This document shows positions 23,357 to 33,477 of a stretch of DNA of 64,000 nucleotides, one piece after another. How positions within the stretch are numbered: the stretch's first letter is position 1; each line of letters begins with the position of its first letter. The stretch spans positions 6,494,533 through 6,558,532 of the forward strand of contig NC_048542.1 of the NCBI RefSeq assembly GCF_902806685.2, read 5' to 3'. This stretch comes from Maniola hyperantus (taxonomy: Eukaryota > Arthropoda > Insecta > Lepidoptera > Nymphalidae). The notes beneath the pieces were generated by a model that saw nothing but the letters and a program-made list of their open reading frames with translations, made no database searches and was not told the origin of the DNA. The position numbers and the translations under genes were made by a program.

Positions 23357-24034
23357 CTACTTCTTAATATCCTTAATATGCCAAGTGCCTATTGGGTGGT
23401 TGTCAGCTACTCTAACTAGTTCATAAACCAAAGGTGACAAAACCTTGACAACCCTGCACTTTTCATACTTAGGTGCCAGCTTAGCTGCGAAAAAATTTGT
23501 AGCGTCGCTTTGTGGATAGGTCTTTTTCCACACTATATCCCCAACAGAATAGCTTGCAGACCTACGCCTTAAGTTGTAATGCGTTGCATACTCTGCATGA
23601 GCCTGAAACAAATTTCTCCTAACCTGACCAAATATGTCCTCCAAAGTTCCAAACTTTCCTGCGTATTCCTCCCTTGGAATTCCGGCCTCGTACTCCTTAT
23701 CCGTGTCCTTATAGAAGGAACCATTTAAAACCGGTTCTCTAGCGTGGACAAGGAAGAACGGGGAGAATCCAGTGGATTCATTAACCGCACTGTTTATGGC
23801 GAACTGGACCTTGTACAGGTTTTCGTCCCAGGACCTGTGGTTATCTTTCACAAAAGCGGCTACAGCAGTCATAACAACCTTATTGTACCTCTCAACAAGG
23901 TTAACTTGCGGAGTGTACAGTGGTGTGTAGTGTAATTTCGGAATATTATAACGCTTAATGAGATTACGGAATTCAGATCCTGTAAATTGGGACCCATTGT
24001 CCACAATCACAGTCTCTGGAACACTATGGTTCAA
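23357..24034 (-). pseudogene. Integrase: second half of catalytic core and C-terminus
   Basis: This 225-codon frame carries the second catalytic Asp (in VIVDNGSQF) and the catalytic Glu (in NLVERYNK) with exactly 35 residues between them, the retroviral-type D,D35E spacing. The C-terminal part (SYSVGDIVWKK, then KLAPKYEKCRVVKVLSPLVY, ending HIKDIKK) resembles the GPY/F-like module of gypsy integrases. The first catalytic Asp is in the neighbouring frame, so integrase is broken by a frameshift near 24040. Confidence 0.88.
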
Positions 24035-24048
24035 AAATACAAAATTCT

Positions 24049-24240
24049 CTAGCGCTTAACAACAGCGGCACCTGTGGCACGCCGTAACGGAAACAACATT
24101 GTATATTTCGAAAAACAACACGTCACCACAAAAAGAAATGTAAATCCTGATTTAGACCTAGGCAAAGGTCCGACTAAATCAGCCGAAATGACCTGAAAAG
24201 GTCTCTCGCAGACTTTAGGCTTCCCTAGCAGACCTGGAGT
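24049..24240 (-). pseudogene. Integrase: first part of catalytic core
   Basis: In this frame the minus strand reads ISADLVGPLPRSKSG, containing the first catalytic Asp, then FTFLFVVTCCFSKY. A stop at 24049 separates it from the rest of the core. The open frame continues upstream to 24390 only as a shadow of the RT/RNase H frame. Confidence 0.82.
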
Positions 24241-25489
24241 GGCTGATGTCGTGTGTTTTATACGCAGAGCAAGTATCACAATTCTTAACGTACTCAACCA
24301 CGTCCTTATACATACCACGCCAAAAATATCTGAGGGATAATCTGCGATGAGTTTTGAACACACCAAAATGACCTGCAGTTGCATCTGCATGGTTTTGTTG
24401 CATAATTCTAAGGATGTCGTTCTTGTGGACTACCTCTTTCCAGTCGAACTCACTGAGAAGCTGGTATTTACATTTACTGTAACGATATAGTTTATCGTTC
24501 AAAATACTAAAATTCGGAAAATTTGCTGGATTGATTTTACAGCCATTAAATGTTTTGTCATACCAGTCATCTACCAAAACTTGTTGACTAGAGTTATCAT
24601 TACGATCACCAATTACATCTACGTGTATGAGTCTCGACAAGGTATCCGGAACTACATTATCACAACCCTTCCTATGTTCGATAACAAAATTATACTGTGA
24701 TAATCTACAACCCCATCTGGCGAGTCGTCCTGAGGGATTTTCTAAATTTAAGAACCACTTTAGGGATGCATGGTCTGTGATAATTGTGACTGGCTTGGAA
24801 CCAAAATAAGCCTGAAATTTCTCCACTGCAAAAATCACAGCTAGAGCCTCGCGTTCCGTCGCGCTGTAATTCCTTTCGTTTTTATTTAGGCTCCTACTGA
24901 CATACGCAATGGGATGATCGCAACCATCGGTTTCTTGCGTTAGCATACCGCCAACACCATATGCAGAAGCATCACAATGTATTTTGAATGGTTTTTCAAA
25001 ATTCGGTACCGCAAGAACAGGTGCGGTTACCAACGCATTCTTCAATGTATTAAATGCTACCTCTGCCTGTTCGCTCCACTCAAATTTAGGTGCGTTCTTT
25101 CCTTTACTCGTTAGTCTATTGAGTGGTGCAGCGATGGTTGAAAAATTCCTAATAAAGCGCCTGTACCAAGAACAAGTGCCTAGGAAAATCTTTACCTCCT
25201 GTGCAGTTTTTGGGGTCGGAAAGTTCAAAACTGCGGCAACTTTTCCAGGATCTGTGCGTAAACCAAATTCATCCACTATATACCCTAAATATTTCAAAGA
25301 GTTTCGAAAAAAATTACATTTATCAAAATTTATGGATAGTTGAGCCATTTTTAGTTTATCCAGAACTCTGTTTAATAAAATTAAATGGGTTTCAAAATCA
25401 GCAGAACAAATAACAATATCATCTATATAACAAAATACTATTCCATTTTCAATATCACTACAAAAATTTTGATTAAATAACTGGTCCAT
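24215..25489 (-). pseudogene. RT C-terminal part, RNase H and integrase zinc finger
   Basis: One 424-codon frame begins inside RT with the catalytic YIDDIV box (about residues 22-27). It continues through the RT thumb (FLGTCSWYRRFIRNF) and RNase H (FKIHCDASAYGVGGML with its first acidic residue, ATEREALAV, ITDHASLKWFL). It ends in the HHCC zinc finger of integrase (HFGVFKTHRR, then CDTC). The domains are collinear and uninterrupted here, the best-preserved part of the element. The 3' end runs out of frame just after the zinc finger. Confidence 0.92.
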
Positions 25490-25599
25490 TAACCTCTGCT
25501 GTCGTGCTGGTGCACCGCATAGGCCAACGGCATGACTTTAAATTTGAATAACCCTCTACCAGGAACTGTAAAACTGGTTTTTTCCTGAGAGTCGTTAGC

Positions 25600-25954
25600 T
25601 AATGGAATTTGCCAGAAACTTGAACTTAAATCAATCGATGATAAAAAACCTTGCCTCTTTCAAGCTATCTAGAATTTGTGGAATGTACGGTATTGAGTAT
25701 GAATCCCCCTTTGTCACTGAATTTAATTTCCTGCAATCTAGGCAAAATCTCCAGTCTCCATTTGCCTTTTTCACTAAAATTGCTGGGTTATTCCAAGGGC
25801 TTTCACTCGGAGTAACTACGTCCATTTCCAGCATCCTATCTAACTCTTTACTTAAAGCTTCCTTCTTTTCGGGAGAAAGTGGATATTGTTTTATTTTTAT
25901 TGGCAAGGCATCACCGGTGTCAATAACATGTTCAATTAATTTTGTTCTACCCAA
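25600..25954 (-). pseudogene. RT N-terminal part
   Basis: The 107-codon frame (25631-25954) holds the RT entry region: EMDVVTPSESPWNNPAILVK and WRFCLDCRKLNSVT, the gypsy-type fingers/palm start, up to the first palm strand. The remaining palm, including the first catalytic Asp region, lies in another frame between about 25490 and 25630, so at least one frameshift separates it from the YIDDI part. Confidence 0.88.
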
Positions 25955-26194
25955 TCCAATTTTCTCTGAAGAAATATCTAAAAATTTATTTACTACAGAT
26001 TGGGCTAATTCTTTCTGTTGAGATGATAAGTTTTCAAAGAAGTGATGGTATGAATTTGTTCATTATCAATCGCACAAATATTGTAAAATTGAGAAGGTGC
26101 CTTAATTAATTCTAAATTATCAAAATGCCAGGGGCTAACTGAAATGTTTTCCAAAAGTCACAGCCAAAAATAACATCCGCTATTATAGAGGGTA

Positions 26195-26503
26195 CTACAA
26201 AAATTTTATTATGTGAGTTACGGAATTATAAGTAATCGGAATAAACATATAACCCATGCAATCAAGTTTGTCTCCATTTGCCACTGAAAATGTGGTATCA
26301 ATACTGCTATGCAATTTATAACCGAATCTCAAAAAAACCTTGTGCGCCTGGTTACCCAAAATTGACGCGCAAGCACCGGAATCTAGTAAACCTGTAATCT
26401 CAAAACCGTCAACAAAAACCTTTAAATGTGGCCTAAAGTCTCGTTTATCCACTGAATACAGAACTGTGTCAGGTAAAAGGGATGTTTTGTTGTTAATGAC
26501 CAA
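26195..26503 (-). pseudogene. Retropepsin-like aspartic protease
   Basis: The frame carries GLLDSGACASILG, the D-S/T-G active-site motif of retroviral-type aspartic proteases, within about 100 codons. This protease would cut the Gag-Pol polyprotein. It sits between the zinc knuckle and RT, as expected for gypsy elements. Confidence 0.85.
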
Positions 26504-26606
26504 GTTCTTTACTTGTGTCTCTGCACAGTTCTTACTAATTAGTTTTTTGAATTTTTGTCCGGAGCGGGTTTACTAATCGCCTTTTTACTACAACTTGGAC
26601 ATGTCT

Positions 26607-26798
26607 TTACTGTAAAGTTCTGACGTCCACACGAAAACATCTAATAAATTTCGGAACTGTCCTGCAAAATTTAAAGGAATGGTTACCCTTGCCGCACTTG
26701 TAACATAGTTGTTTATTTGTTTTCGTAAAATCAGTGCCTTTACTTGTATCAACCTTAGGTGCAGGTGTGACTGAAAGTGTGTTTATCTGTTTTGTCAC
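26607..26798 (-). pseudogene. Gag nucleocapsid zinc knuckle
   Basis: CYKCGKGNHSFKFC matches C-x2-C-x4-H-x4-C, the nucleic-acid-binding CCHC knuckle of nucleocapsid. The frame is short and closes at both ends by degeneration. Confidence 0.88.
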
Positions 26799-26848
26799 TT
26801 GTTTGTAAGCAAAACTCTGAACTTAAAGTTGCCTTACTGTTAGTAGGC

Positions 26849-27334
26849 TCAGAAAATAAGGCGGAACGCTGCCTCGCAGCCTCTAGTTTGCGACACTTTT
26901 TCCTTCAACATTGCGACAGACTTAATGTCAACAAGAGCTAATTGTTCTGAGTAAAAAGGGCGAATATTATGTAATAAAATTTGTAACTTTTGTTCTTCGG
27001 AAAGTGGTGTTGACAACCTTGAAAACATGCAAAACATTATAGCGAAATAGATAGACACAGGTTCTTCAGAGCCTTGTGTTCTTGCTCGAATTTCACCTAG
27101 CAACCTGTAGTCATAATCTACTGCATCAAATTCCTCTAAAAATAAAGTTTTCAATTCTGACCAAGACGAAACTTGACATTTGTTGCCTCTGTACCATAAC
27201 AATGCTCGGCCTGTAAAAAGATGAAATGCAGAAACAAATAATTTTTCATCTGAAACGCCATAAGATCTTTTATATTCCTCAACGCGTTCGATGAAACTGC
27301 GCGGATCACCCTGTCCGTTGAATTTAACTTCCAC
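26849..27334 (-). pseudogene. Gag capsid-like region
   Basis: The frame begins KFNGQGDPRSFIERVEEYK and includes ALLWYRG and SWSELKTLFLEEF, a pattern typical of the retrotransposon Gag capsid-like domain that assembles particles. Its upstream continuation is in another frame (27151-27444), so a frameshift lies near 27325. Confidence 0.82.
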
Positions 27335-27453
27335 TTGGCAACATTTTTATCACCAGTGCAGTCAACGGCGGTACTCTCGGAATCCAGTGATTCGTCGTGA
27401 GACGACTCATTGTCAGCATCTAATCTGGAAATCAAACTCTGCAACTTTGTATG
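27335..27453 (-). pseudogene. Gag N-terminal region, cut by assembly gap
   Basis: An acidic, Ser-rich segment (DADNESSHDESLDSES) precedes the capsid-like part and runs straight into the run of N. The true start is not visible. Confidence 0.6.
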
Positions 27454-27653
27454 NNNNNNNNNNNNNNNNNNNNNNNNNNNNNNNNNNNNNNNNNNNNNNN
27501 NNNNNNNNNNNNNNNNNNNNNNNNNNNNNNNNNNNNNNNNNNNNNNNNNNNNNNNNNNNNNNNNNNNNNNNNNNNNNNNNNNNNNNNNNNNNNNNNNNNN
27601 NNNNNNNNNNNNNNNNNNNNNNNNNNNNNNNNNNNNNNNNNNNNNNNNNNNNN
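27454..27653. other. Assembly gap, 200 N
   Basis: Exactly 200 N, which looks like a fixed-size scaffold gap, so the true length is unknown. It interrupts the gypsy element within gag. Confidence 0.99.
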
Positions 27654-27689
27654 TATATTTTTCAAATATATCGAGATAAGTGTTATCCA

Positions 27690-27776
27690 GGTGTTACCTT
27701 GATATCCTGCGGGAATTCAAGAAGGAATTAGTCAAACTAAGACGCCGAGTGAAGATTAGTAGCGCCCATGTACTGA
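27690..27776 (+). other. Short coding-like frame beside the gap
   Basis: A 29-codon plus-strand frame reads LDILREFKKELVKLRRRVK, an amphipathic charged helix, before a stop. A CCAG acceptor-like word precedes it. It could be a retroelement gag remnant or an exon end, and it is too short to identify. Confidence 0.2.
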
Positions 27777-28253
27777 TATAGGTACTAATATTGTGTTCAA
27801 TCTTGCGATTTGATGAGGGATAGTCTATAAAAAAGATATCGAATTGCCACTTTTACTTGTAGTTAGTTACTCCGGGCCCCACCATTACACGACCTACATC
27901 AAAATACAAGAAGTAGTTGTAGTTCAGTAAGTGATTCAACTGAAAAGAAACTAAGCAGAAAGTAAAACCTACTTGCAAAAATATGTAAAGAAAACGAAAG
28001 TGAACCCAGAGGAGCGGCACCGTCAATGATATGTAATATCGAATGATCTTATAATACTTGTTGCAGTCTTAAGTTACCGTGTTACCTATTTAGATATGTA
28101 ATGATTCAATGACCACTACATATTACTATCACATTTGAGTCATATAATATGTCATACGATATTGTCGTTACTACTCTACATCACAGATTTTTGACAGTCG
28201 TCATACAAGATTACATAAGTTAGATCAAGTACTTAATCCATATTCATACTAGA

Positions 28254-28540
28254 GGTGTTACGGATATTCGCATCCGCATCAATTATTGTGGAGCTTTTGC
28301 GGATGCGGATTCTCTGCAACAAGTAACGACCTGCTAAGAAAGTGTGCGGGGCCAGATTGGCACGTGCCTCGCCCGTATTTTGTAGTTGATATCTTCGTTC
28401 GCTAACAGACCAATCAAAAAGTGTACAATGGTACCTAACAGGCGTGTTACGGATATTCGCATCCGCATCCGAAAATGCGGAACATTCGCATTAATTCAGG
28501 CATCTGCATTTGCGATGTCAAAATATTGGCATCCGCAACT
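28254..28540. repeat. Two direct copies of a GGATATTCGCATCCGCATC repeat
   Basis: GTGTTACGGATATTCGCATC begins at about 28255 and again at about 28443. Both are followed by inverted words (GCGGATGCGG, GCATCCGCA) that can pair. The two copies are about 188 bp apart with unrelated sequence between. This is probably a dispersed repeat with hairpin-forming ends. Confidence 0.6.
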
Positions 28541-29589
28541 ACCCTGTTCCACACTGATTTTATAATGATTGTATCACAATATTACAAATGCGGAAGTGTC
28601 TCTGAACAAAGGACAGGCTGTAAGCCTGTTAAATACCTTAAATTAAATACCTACCTTTCGATCATTTGAGTGGCAGCTCTTTACACCAGTCTATTCTTTG
28701 ACCAGTCAACTTAACAGTCTTGTCTTTGGTATTTATTATATGTATTGAAGAATGTACGAGTTTTGATTTTAATTTAGTTTGTTAAATTTTAAGTTAAATT
28801 AAATTTGTTTATTGTTAAGTTTGTTTAAATGTAATCGATGGGGCTGGAATATAGATCCCTATAAAATTCACACAGAAATATTGAGTTGGTAAGTACTAGT
28901 AAGTACCTAGTTTCACACACAGATGAAGTATTGATTGGAAAACTAAGTTATTATTATAGATGTACCCCTTGCCTGGACGGCTCGTGCGGTTTGCTGGAGG
29001 GTGACAGTTGAATACTTAAATTCCTTGATTTTAACGTAAAATTTATTGACACTCCCGCAACACTCAATAAAACAATTTTATCTAATATACCTAACCTAGA
29101 GTTTAAGACAGTTCAGTTCTTAACATAAGATGTTACGACGAAGTCATAAAAAGTTATACGAGTAAGACCTGTTTTTAAATAGGTAAAAGAAATGCATCAA
29201 AGACAGAAGCGGTCTTTTTATGGACAAATAAAATTTTGTCTAATATTTTTATGTCAAGATAGATCGCCAGCGCCTGCGAAGTCGTGTTTAAAAATAAAAT
29301 ACTCACGAAAGAAATACTACAAAAAATCCTTTGTAGTTTTGACTTGGATGTATCTATCAATTTGTATTTGTAATCGGCAGATGTCATTCACGTAGGAAAA
29401 TACACATAACTACTACCTTCAAATATTTTGGACTAAGTAATAGAATTGGTCGTGATAAAATGTTTGTCCGGAAATCCGACAACCAGTTGAAGAATGTGAG
29501 TATGTCATTGCAAAAAAGGAATAAAGCTAAATCATTAATGATCTAGAGCTTTATAGTGCTTTTTCTGTAAAGTCTTATTTTGGTTTACA
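28541..29589. other. Unassigned AT-rich DNA
   Basis: No supported gene or recognised repeat. Confidence 0.4.
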
Positions 29590-29705
29590 ATACCAATTTT
29601 CTTACCTCTTTGGATGTTTACTCCTTCACATTACAATGACTGAACTGATTTGGCTGAAGTTCGGAATGGAGATAGTTTATACCCTGAATAAGGGCAGAGG
29701 GCATG
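29590..29705 (+). repeat. LINE tail family B, fragment
   Basis: GATGTTTACTCCTTCACATT, then CTGATTTGGCTGAAGTTCGG and ATGGAGATAGTTTATACCCT match the 5' part of tail family B as also seen near 49065-49130. Confidence 0.6.
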
Positions 29706-29913
29706 GCCTTCCTAAACCGTAAGTTCTAAGGAGCTGCTGATTGTGAATAAAATGTTGTGGCCACCATATTTCTAACAATACTCCAGGCTCCAACTCATGC
29801 TGCAAGGGTGTTGCCTTCGCAGATATTCATATAATATACCATTCACTTCATAGCATATTGTATTTTAAAGCTACCAGGGAACGCTGCAGTTTGTCGTGGG
29901 TTTAATGTTGTTT

Positions 29914-30346
29914 AGGGTTCCGTACCTCAAAAGGAAAAACGGAACCCTTATAGGATCACTTTGTTGTATGTCTGTCGGTCTGTCAAGAAATCTACAGGGT
30001 ACTTCCCGTTGCCCGAGATCATGAAATTTGGCAGGTAGGTAGGTCTTACAGCAGATATAAGGGGAAAAATCTGAAAACCGTGAATTTGTGGTTACATCAC
30101 AAAAAAAAAATGAAATTGTGGTCATGAACTAATAATTAGTATTTTAAATTTACGAAGTAAGATAACTACTCGTATATCAAGTGTGGTAGGTATCATATGA
30201 AAGGGCTTCACCTGTGCATTCTAAAACAGATTTTTATTTATTTTTATGCATCATAGTTTTTGAATTATCGTGCAAAATGTCGAAAAAACACGACTGCAGT
30301 ACGGAACCCTCGGTGCGCGAGCTTGACTCGCACTTGGCCAGTTTTA
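29914..30346 (+). mobile_element. GGGTTCCGT-family repeat, full-length copy
   Basis: The copy opens AGGGTTCCGTACCTCAAAAG, continues through CCCTTATAGGATCACTTTG, GGTACTTCCCGTTGCCC and TTGTGGTTACATCACAAAAA, and ends ACTGCAGTACGGAACCCTCG then GACTCGCACTTGGCCAG. It is about 430 bp. An inverted pair (GGGTTCCGTAC near the start, GTACGGAACCC near the end) brackets most of it. No frame is conserved between copies, so it is a non-autonomous dispersed element. Whether it is a SINE-like retroposon or a DNA element is not clear. Confidence 0.85.
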
Positions 30347-30808
30347 TCATTTTATCGCATTGTTTGTCATAAATTAGATGGTCTTTAGTTTAATTTTTAT
30401 TTAATAGGTACAATTTCTAATGTTAATTATTGATGAAATTATCACTAATGTCCCTACCTATTATAAATGAGCTACTAATTTATACATTCGTTAGTAAAGA
30501 CTCCGACGTAATGGGTCGTATTTCGCAGGTGCTTGCCGTCACCTGCCTTGTTTTAACTCAGTCATGCGTATCTAATGTAAGAGAGCGTTGGACTATGTAT
30601 ATGAGCACAATAGATTCTCGTAGACTTCGCGTCAAACTTCTATTCTCTCTGAGTACGAGACATGTGTGCCAATCCGACGACGACGACGACAGATGCCTTG
30701 TGATAGCTGTTATTTTTCCTCACTCTACCATCTCAATGGGGATCCACAGGCAAAACTGATCTCGGAGGGCACACAGAGGTCCGGCGTATCTCAAATTAAA
30801 ATCAACCG
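30347..30808. other. Unassigned DNA
   Basis: A 109-codon frame is present but has no recognisable domain. I do not call it a gene. A (GAC)n run lies near 30677. Confidence 0.35.
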
Positions 30809-30972
30809 TGGGGCCGATTCTCTTGTACACAATCTCTAAACTACACTAAATTAACAGGTCTAAATCTAGTGCTATCCTTTTCCGCAAACGGCATTATGAA
30901 AGGGATAGCAATAGCTTTAGACGTGTCATTTTAGTTTAGTTTAAGAGATTGTGAACAACGGAATTAGCCACA
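30809..30972. mobile_element. MITE with GGGGCCGATTC ends
   Basis: The left arm (TGGGGCCGATTCTCTTGTAC, ACAATCTCTAAACTACACTA) and right arm (TTTAGTTTAAGAGATTGTGA, ACAACGGAATTAGCCAC) are imperfect inverted repeats. Pairing extends inward to GTGCTATCCTTT / AAAGGGATAGC. It is about 164 bp with no frame. Confidence 0.75.
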
Positions 30973-31519
30973 TTATTTGATTTGTTTGCTAGCTTTAATA
31001 AGAATTGTCGATACAATATCTAATTTTTTAATGAGCTGGAACCTCGAACAATTAAAATTATGGCGTTTGACTCAGTATATGTGGTATAATATATCATCTG
31101 TGGAGATGATATATTATACTATCTCTACTATGGCCGGTTCGCTAATGCGCCACCTGTTGGGTAATTGGGATAAATTGGCAGTGTGAATCTGCATTCTCAA
31201 TATCCTCACTTACCTAAGTTTTTGAGCAAACTGTTCAACTGTTGAAAGTTTGGCCATCTGAATCTGTGTCGTGCGTTGTAATTATCGTTTTGAGAACTTA
31301 CTCGGCCTTTCTAGTTTATAAAAATACACTTATTGTTTGTGGACTGGCCTGTAAGTATTTCTAATAATACATTGAAGTTATTGCTGACTTCATCAATCAT
31401 CAACATCCAATATGCATCCACTGTTGGACGTAATATTTAACCTCTTTTAAGTAGCATCAACGTTAGGTACATGTTAAGTATATTACATTATATGTTAAGT
31501 AAGTTACATTTTGCTGACT

Positions 31520-31707
31520 TAAGTACAAGTCCGAGATGGGCTGCAGACCACAAACTGCAAGGGACAGGCTACTGGTCTCTATGAATCTGTATGAAATTGG
31601 TTCCGAGCGCGGCAACACTGCGACCTGTAACCGCGGCCGCAGATTCATAGAAACCAGTGGTGTCGCTTGCAGTTAGCGGTCTGAAGCCCATCTCGGACTT
31701 GTACCTT
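31520..31707. mobile_element. 188-bp palindromic MITE
   Basis: The left arm (AAGTACAAGTCCGAGATGGG, CTGCAGACC, AACTGCAAG, CTATGAATCTG) pairs over about 70 bp with the right arm (CAGATTCATAG, CTTGCAGTTA, GGTCTGAAG, CCCATCTCGGACTTGTACCT). The GC-rich centre contains CGAGCGCGG and CCGCGGCCGC. This is a typical long-hairpin non-autonomous DNA element. Confidence 0.82.
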
Positions 31708-32173
31708 TACCTATCAGACGGATCTACATGGATAAAAGAGATAAGTGTAGTACCTTGAAGTCACTTCCTAGGTAATAAAGGAATCATAATACTTACCTAC
31801 TTAATTGTCCAAAATGGACACATTATCTCGGTTTATTTAGTTAATTGAAGGAAGTAACTAGATAACTACATATTTATTACCGGTCTACATTTATCACGAT
31901 AAATTATATTTCTTAATGAAAGCTACATCCGTTCAGTGTTTCTTGAATTGTGCTGTTACAATAATAAACAGATTAGAGAGACCGATAAAGGCGCCAAAAA
32001 CCCGTTTTACGAGTAGCTGCTATAGAATTATTACAGTCCCAGTGTACTTGTAAGTTTTTTTAACAGACAACAGTTTCTGTTATAGGCAAGTATAAACCAG
32101 AACGCATTATTTTATCCATAATCGCCCCTCATCCATGCAAAGACTGCATATTGTCACTCAACGATTAGTATTC

Positions 32174-32245
32174 CCGTCGTACGGCTAACGGGGACTTCTC
32201 TCGGCACGTGGACTGCATTCCGCGCTATTAGCGAAGAACCCTATC
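32174..32245. repeat. CTAACGGGGA repeat, copy 1
   Basis: CGTACGGCTAACGGGGACTT then GGCACGTGGACTGCATTCC match the copy at 33322-33385. A nearby inverted pair CTATCCAGTTGA / TCAACTGAATAG lies at about 32231-32272. Family unknown. Confidence 0.5.
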
Positions 32246-32469
32246 CAGTTGACAGTTAGCTTCAACTGAATAGGATTCTTCAAGAGTTCAAGAGTGTAGA
32301 CAAACTCTCTCTGTATTGACCTCTTGACTTCAGAAAAAGGTTTTCAATTCTACGCAAACTTTTATTTTATGTATAATTTTATTTTTATTTATATGTTCGT
32401 CAAATATGAACTGATTCTTTCAGTAACGAAATCTTTTTATTTTATTATAAAAGACAAGATGATGCCCGC

Positions 32470-32675
32470 GTCGTCTTGTCTTCGTCCGCGTGAAGTTAAG
32501 TTTTTAAAAATCCCGTGGGAAGGAACTCTTTAATTTTCTGGGATAAAAAGTATCCTTTGTCCTTGCCCGGGATGTAAGCTAACTCTGTACCAAATTTCAT
32601 GTAAATCGGTTGAACTCGATAAGCTAGCAGACAGACAGACCGACACACTTTCGCATTTATAATATTACCTAGTAT
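32470..32675 (-). repeat. LINE tail family B
   Basis: Read in reverse, this runs from CATACTAGGTAATATTATAA through GCGAAAGTGTGTCGGTCTG, TTGGTACAGAGTTAGCTTAC and GGGATTTTTAAAAACTTAAC to a degraded GTCCGCGGACG-type end. Order and spacing agree with the copy at 61240-61463. Confidence 0.8.
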
Positions 32676-32774
32676 GGATATGGAAGCATGGATGTGCCGT
32701 CAGGTTGATTCCAAATTTTGGTGCAGATATTTGATGAATCTGATAAGGTTTTCCTTGATTGATATGAATACATT

Positions 32775-33057
32775 CATCATTATCATCATCATGATCAACC
32801 CATAGCTGGTTCACTACAGAGCAAGGGTCTCCTCTCAGTTTGAGGAGGGTTTGGCCATAGTCCGCCACGCTGGCTGGCCAAGTGCGGATTGGCAGACTTC
32901 ACACACCTTTGAGAACATTATGGAGAATCAGGCATGCATGTTTCCTCACGATGTTTTCCTTCACCGTTAAAGCGAGTGATATTTAACGTATTAAAACGCA
33001 CATAACTCTGAAAAGTTGAGGTGCGTGCCCGGGATCGAACCACTAGGCCATCACGGC
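32775..33057 (-). mobile_element. Full-length triplet-tailed SINE with 10-bp target-site duplication
   Basis: TGAATACATT stands at 32765-32774 and again at 33058-33067, directly flanking the element: a clean target-site duplication from retroposition. On the minus strand the head reads AGCCGTGATGGCCTAGTGG, a perfect polymerase III A box (TGGCCTAGTGG), running straight into the B box GGTTCGATCCC. The body words AGTTATGTGCG, CGGTGAAGGAAAACATCG, TGTTCTCAAAGGTGTGTG and GTGGCGGACTATGGCC follow, then a (GAT)n-like tail. The A and B boxes overlap, so the 30-40 bp usually between them have been lost. Confidence 0.93.
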
Positions 33058-33321
33058 TGAATACATTAATCGCGATCAATTTAAATTTAATGAACAGTAG
33101 ACTTTCAACTATACGTGGTTCAAGCATGTAGTGCATACGAAGTAGGTACATGATTAATTAAAGTTGGTTTGTTTGTTTTTTTAAGCCGATCAATGGGCTT
33201 CCTTACTTGAGGTATCTTTTCAACCACAATAGCAGTAGCATTCTGACACTAATCCTACTGCATTCACGCAAAGAATTCGTACTATGTATCTACCAGTAAC
33301 ATCGATAAGATTAGAACTCTC

Positions 33322-33385
33322 ATCGTTCGACTAACGGGGAATGGCACGTGAACCGCATTCCTCGGTCATCGTAGGTTCTTCAGGA
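33322..33385. repeat. CTAACGGGGA repeat, copy 2
   Basis: CGTTCGACTAACGGGGA then TGGCACGTGAACCGCATTCC repeat the words of the segment at 32174, followed by GTAGGTTCTTCAGG, similar to GCGAAGAACC there. Confidence 0.5.
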
Positions 33386-33477
33386 TCGTACGGAACTCCA
33401 TTGAGTATCTGTTAAGGAATTATGTACTAAGTACTATTAGACTTTTTAAGATGAAGTTCTTTATGTACCTCAATAAA

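Larger units (their letters stand above)
22299..27453 (-). mobile_element. Ty3/gypsy-type LTR retrotransposon, decayed and cut by a gap
   Basis: Reading leftward on the minus strand the order is gag, CCHC knuckle, protease, reverse transcriptase, RNase H, integrase, non-coding region, polypurine tract, LTR. This protease-RT-RNase H-integrase order is the Ty3/gypsy (Metaviridae) arrangement. Coding is split among at least five frames, so the copy is not autonomous as sequenced. The 5' end, including the 5' LTR and primer-binding site, falls in or beyond the 200-N gap. No sequence matching the 3' LTR is visible just beyond the gap. No envelope-like frame is seen between integrase and the LTR. 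Confidence 0.9.

Noticed and set aside
27291..27731. Frames running through the block of N
   Set aside because: They are artefacts of unknown bases lacking stop codons.
30430..30759. 109-codon plus-strand frame
   Set aside because: Low-complexity (GAC)n inside, no domain, and no gene structure.
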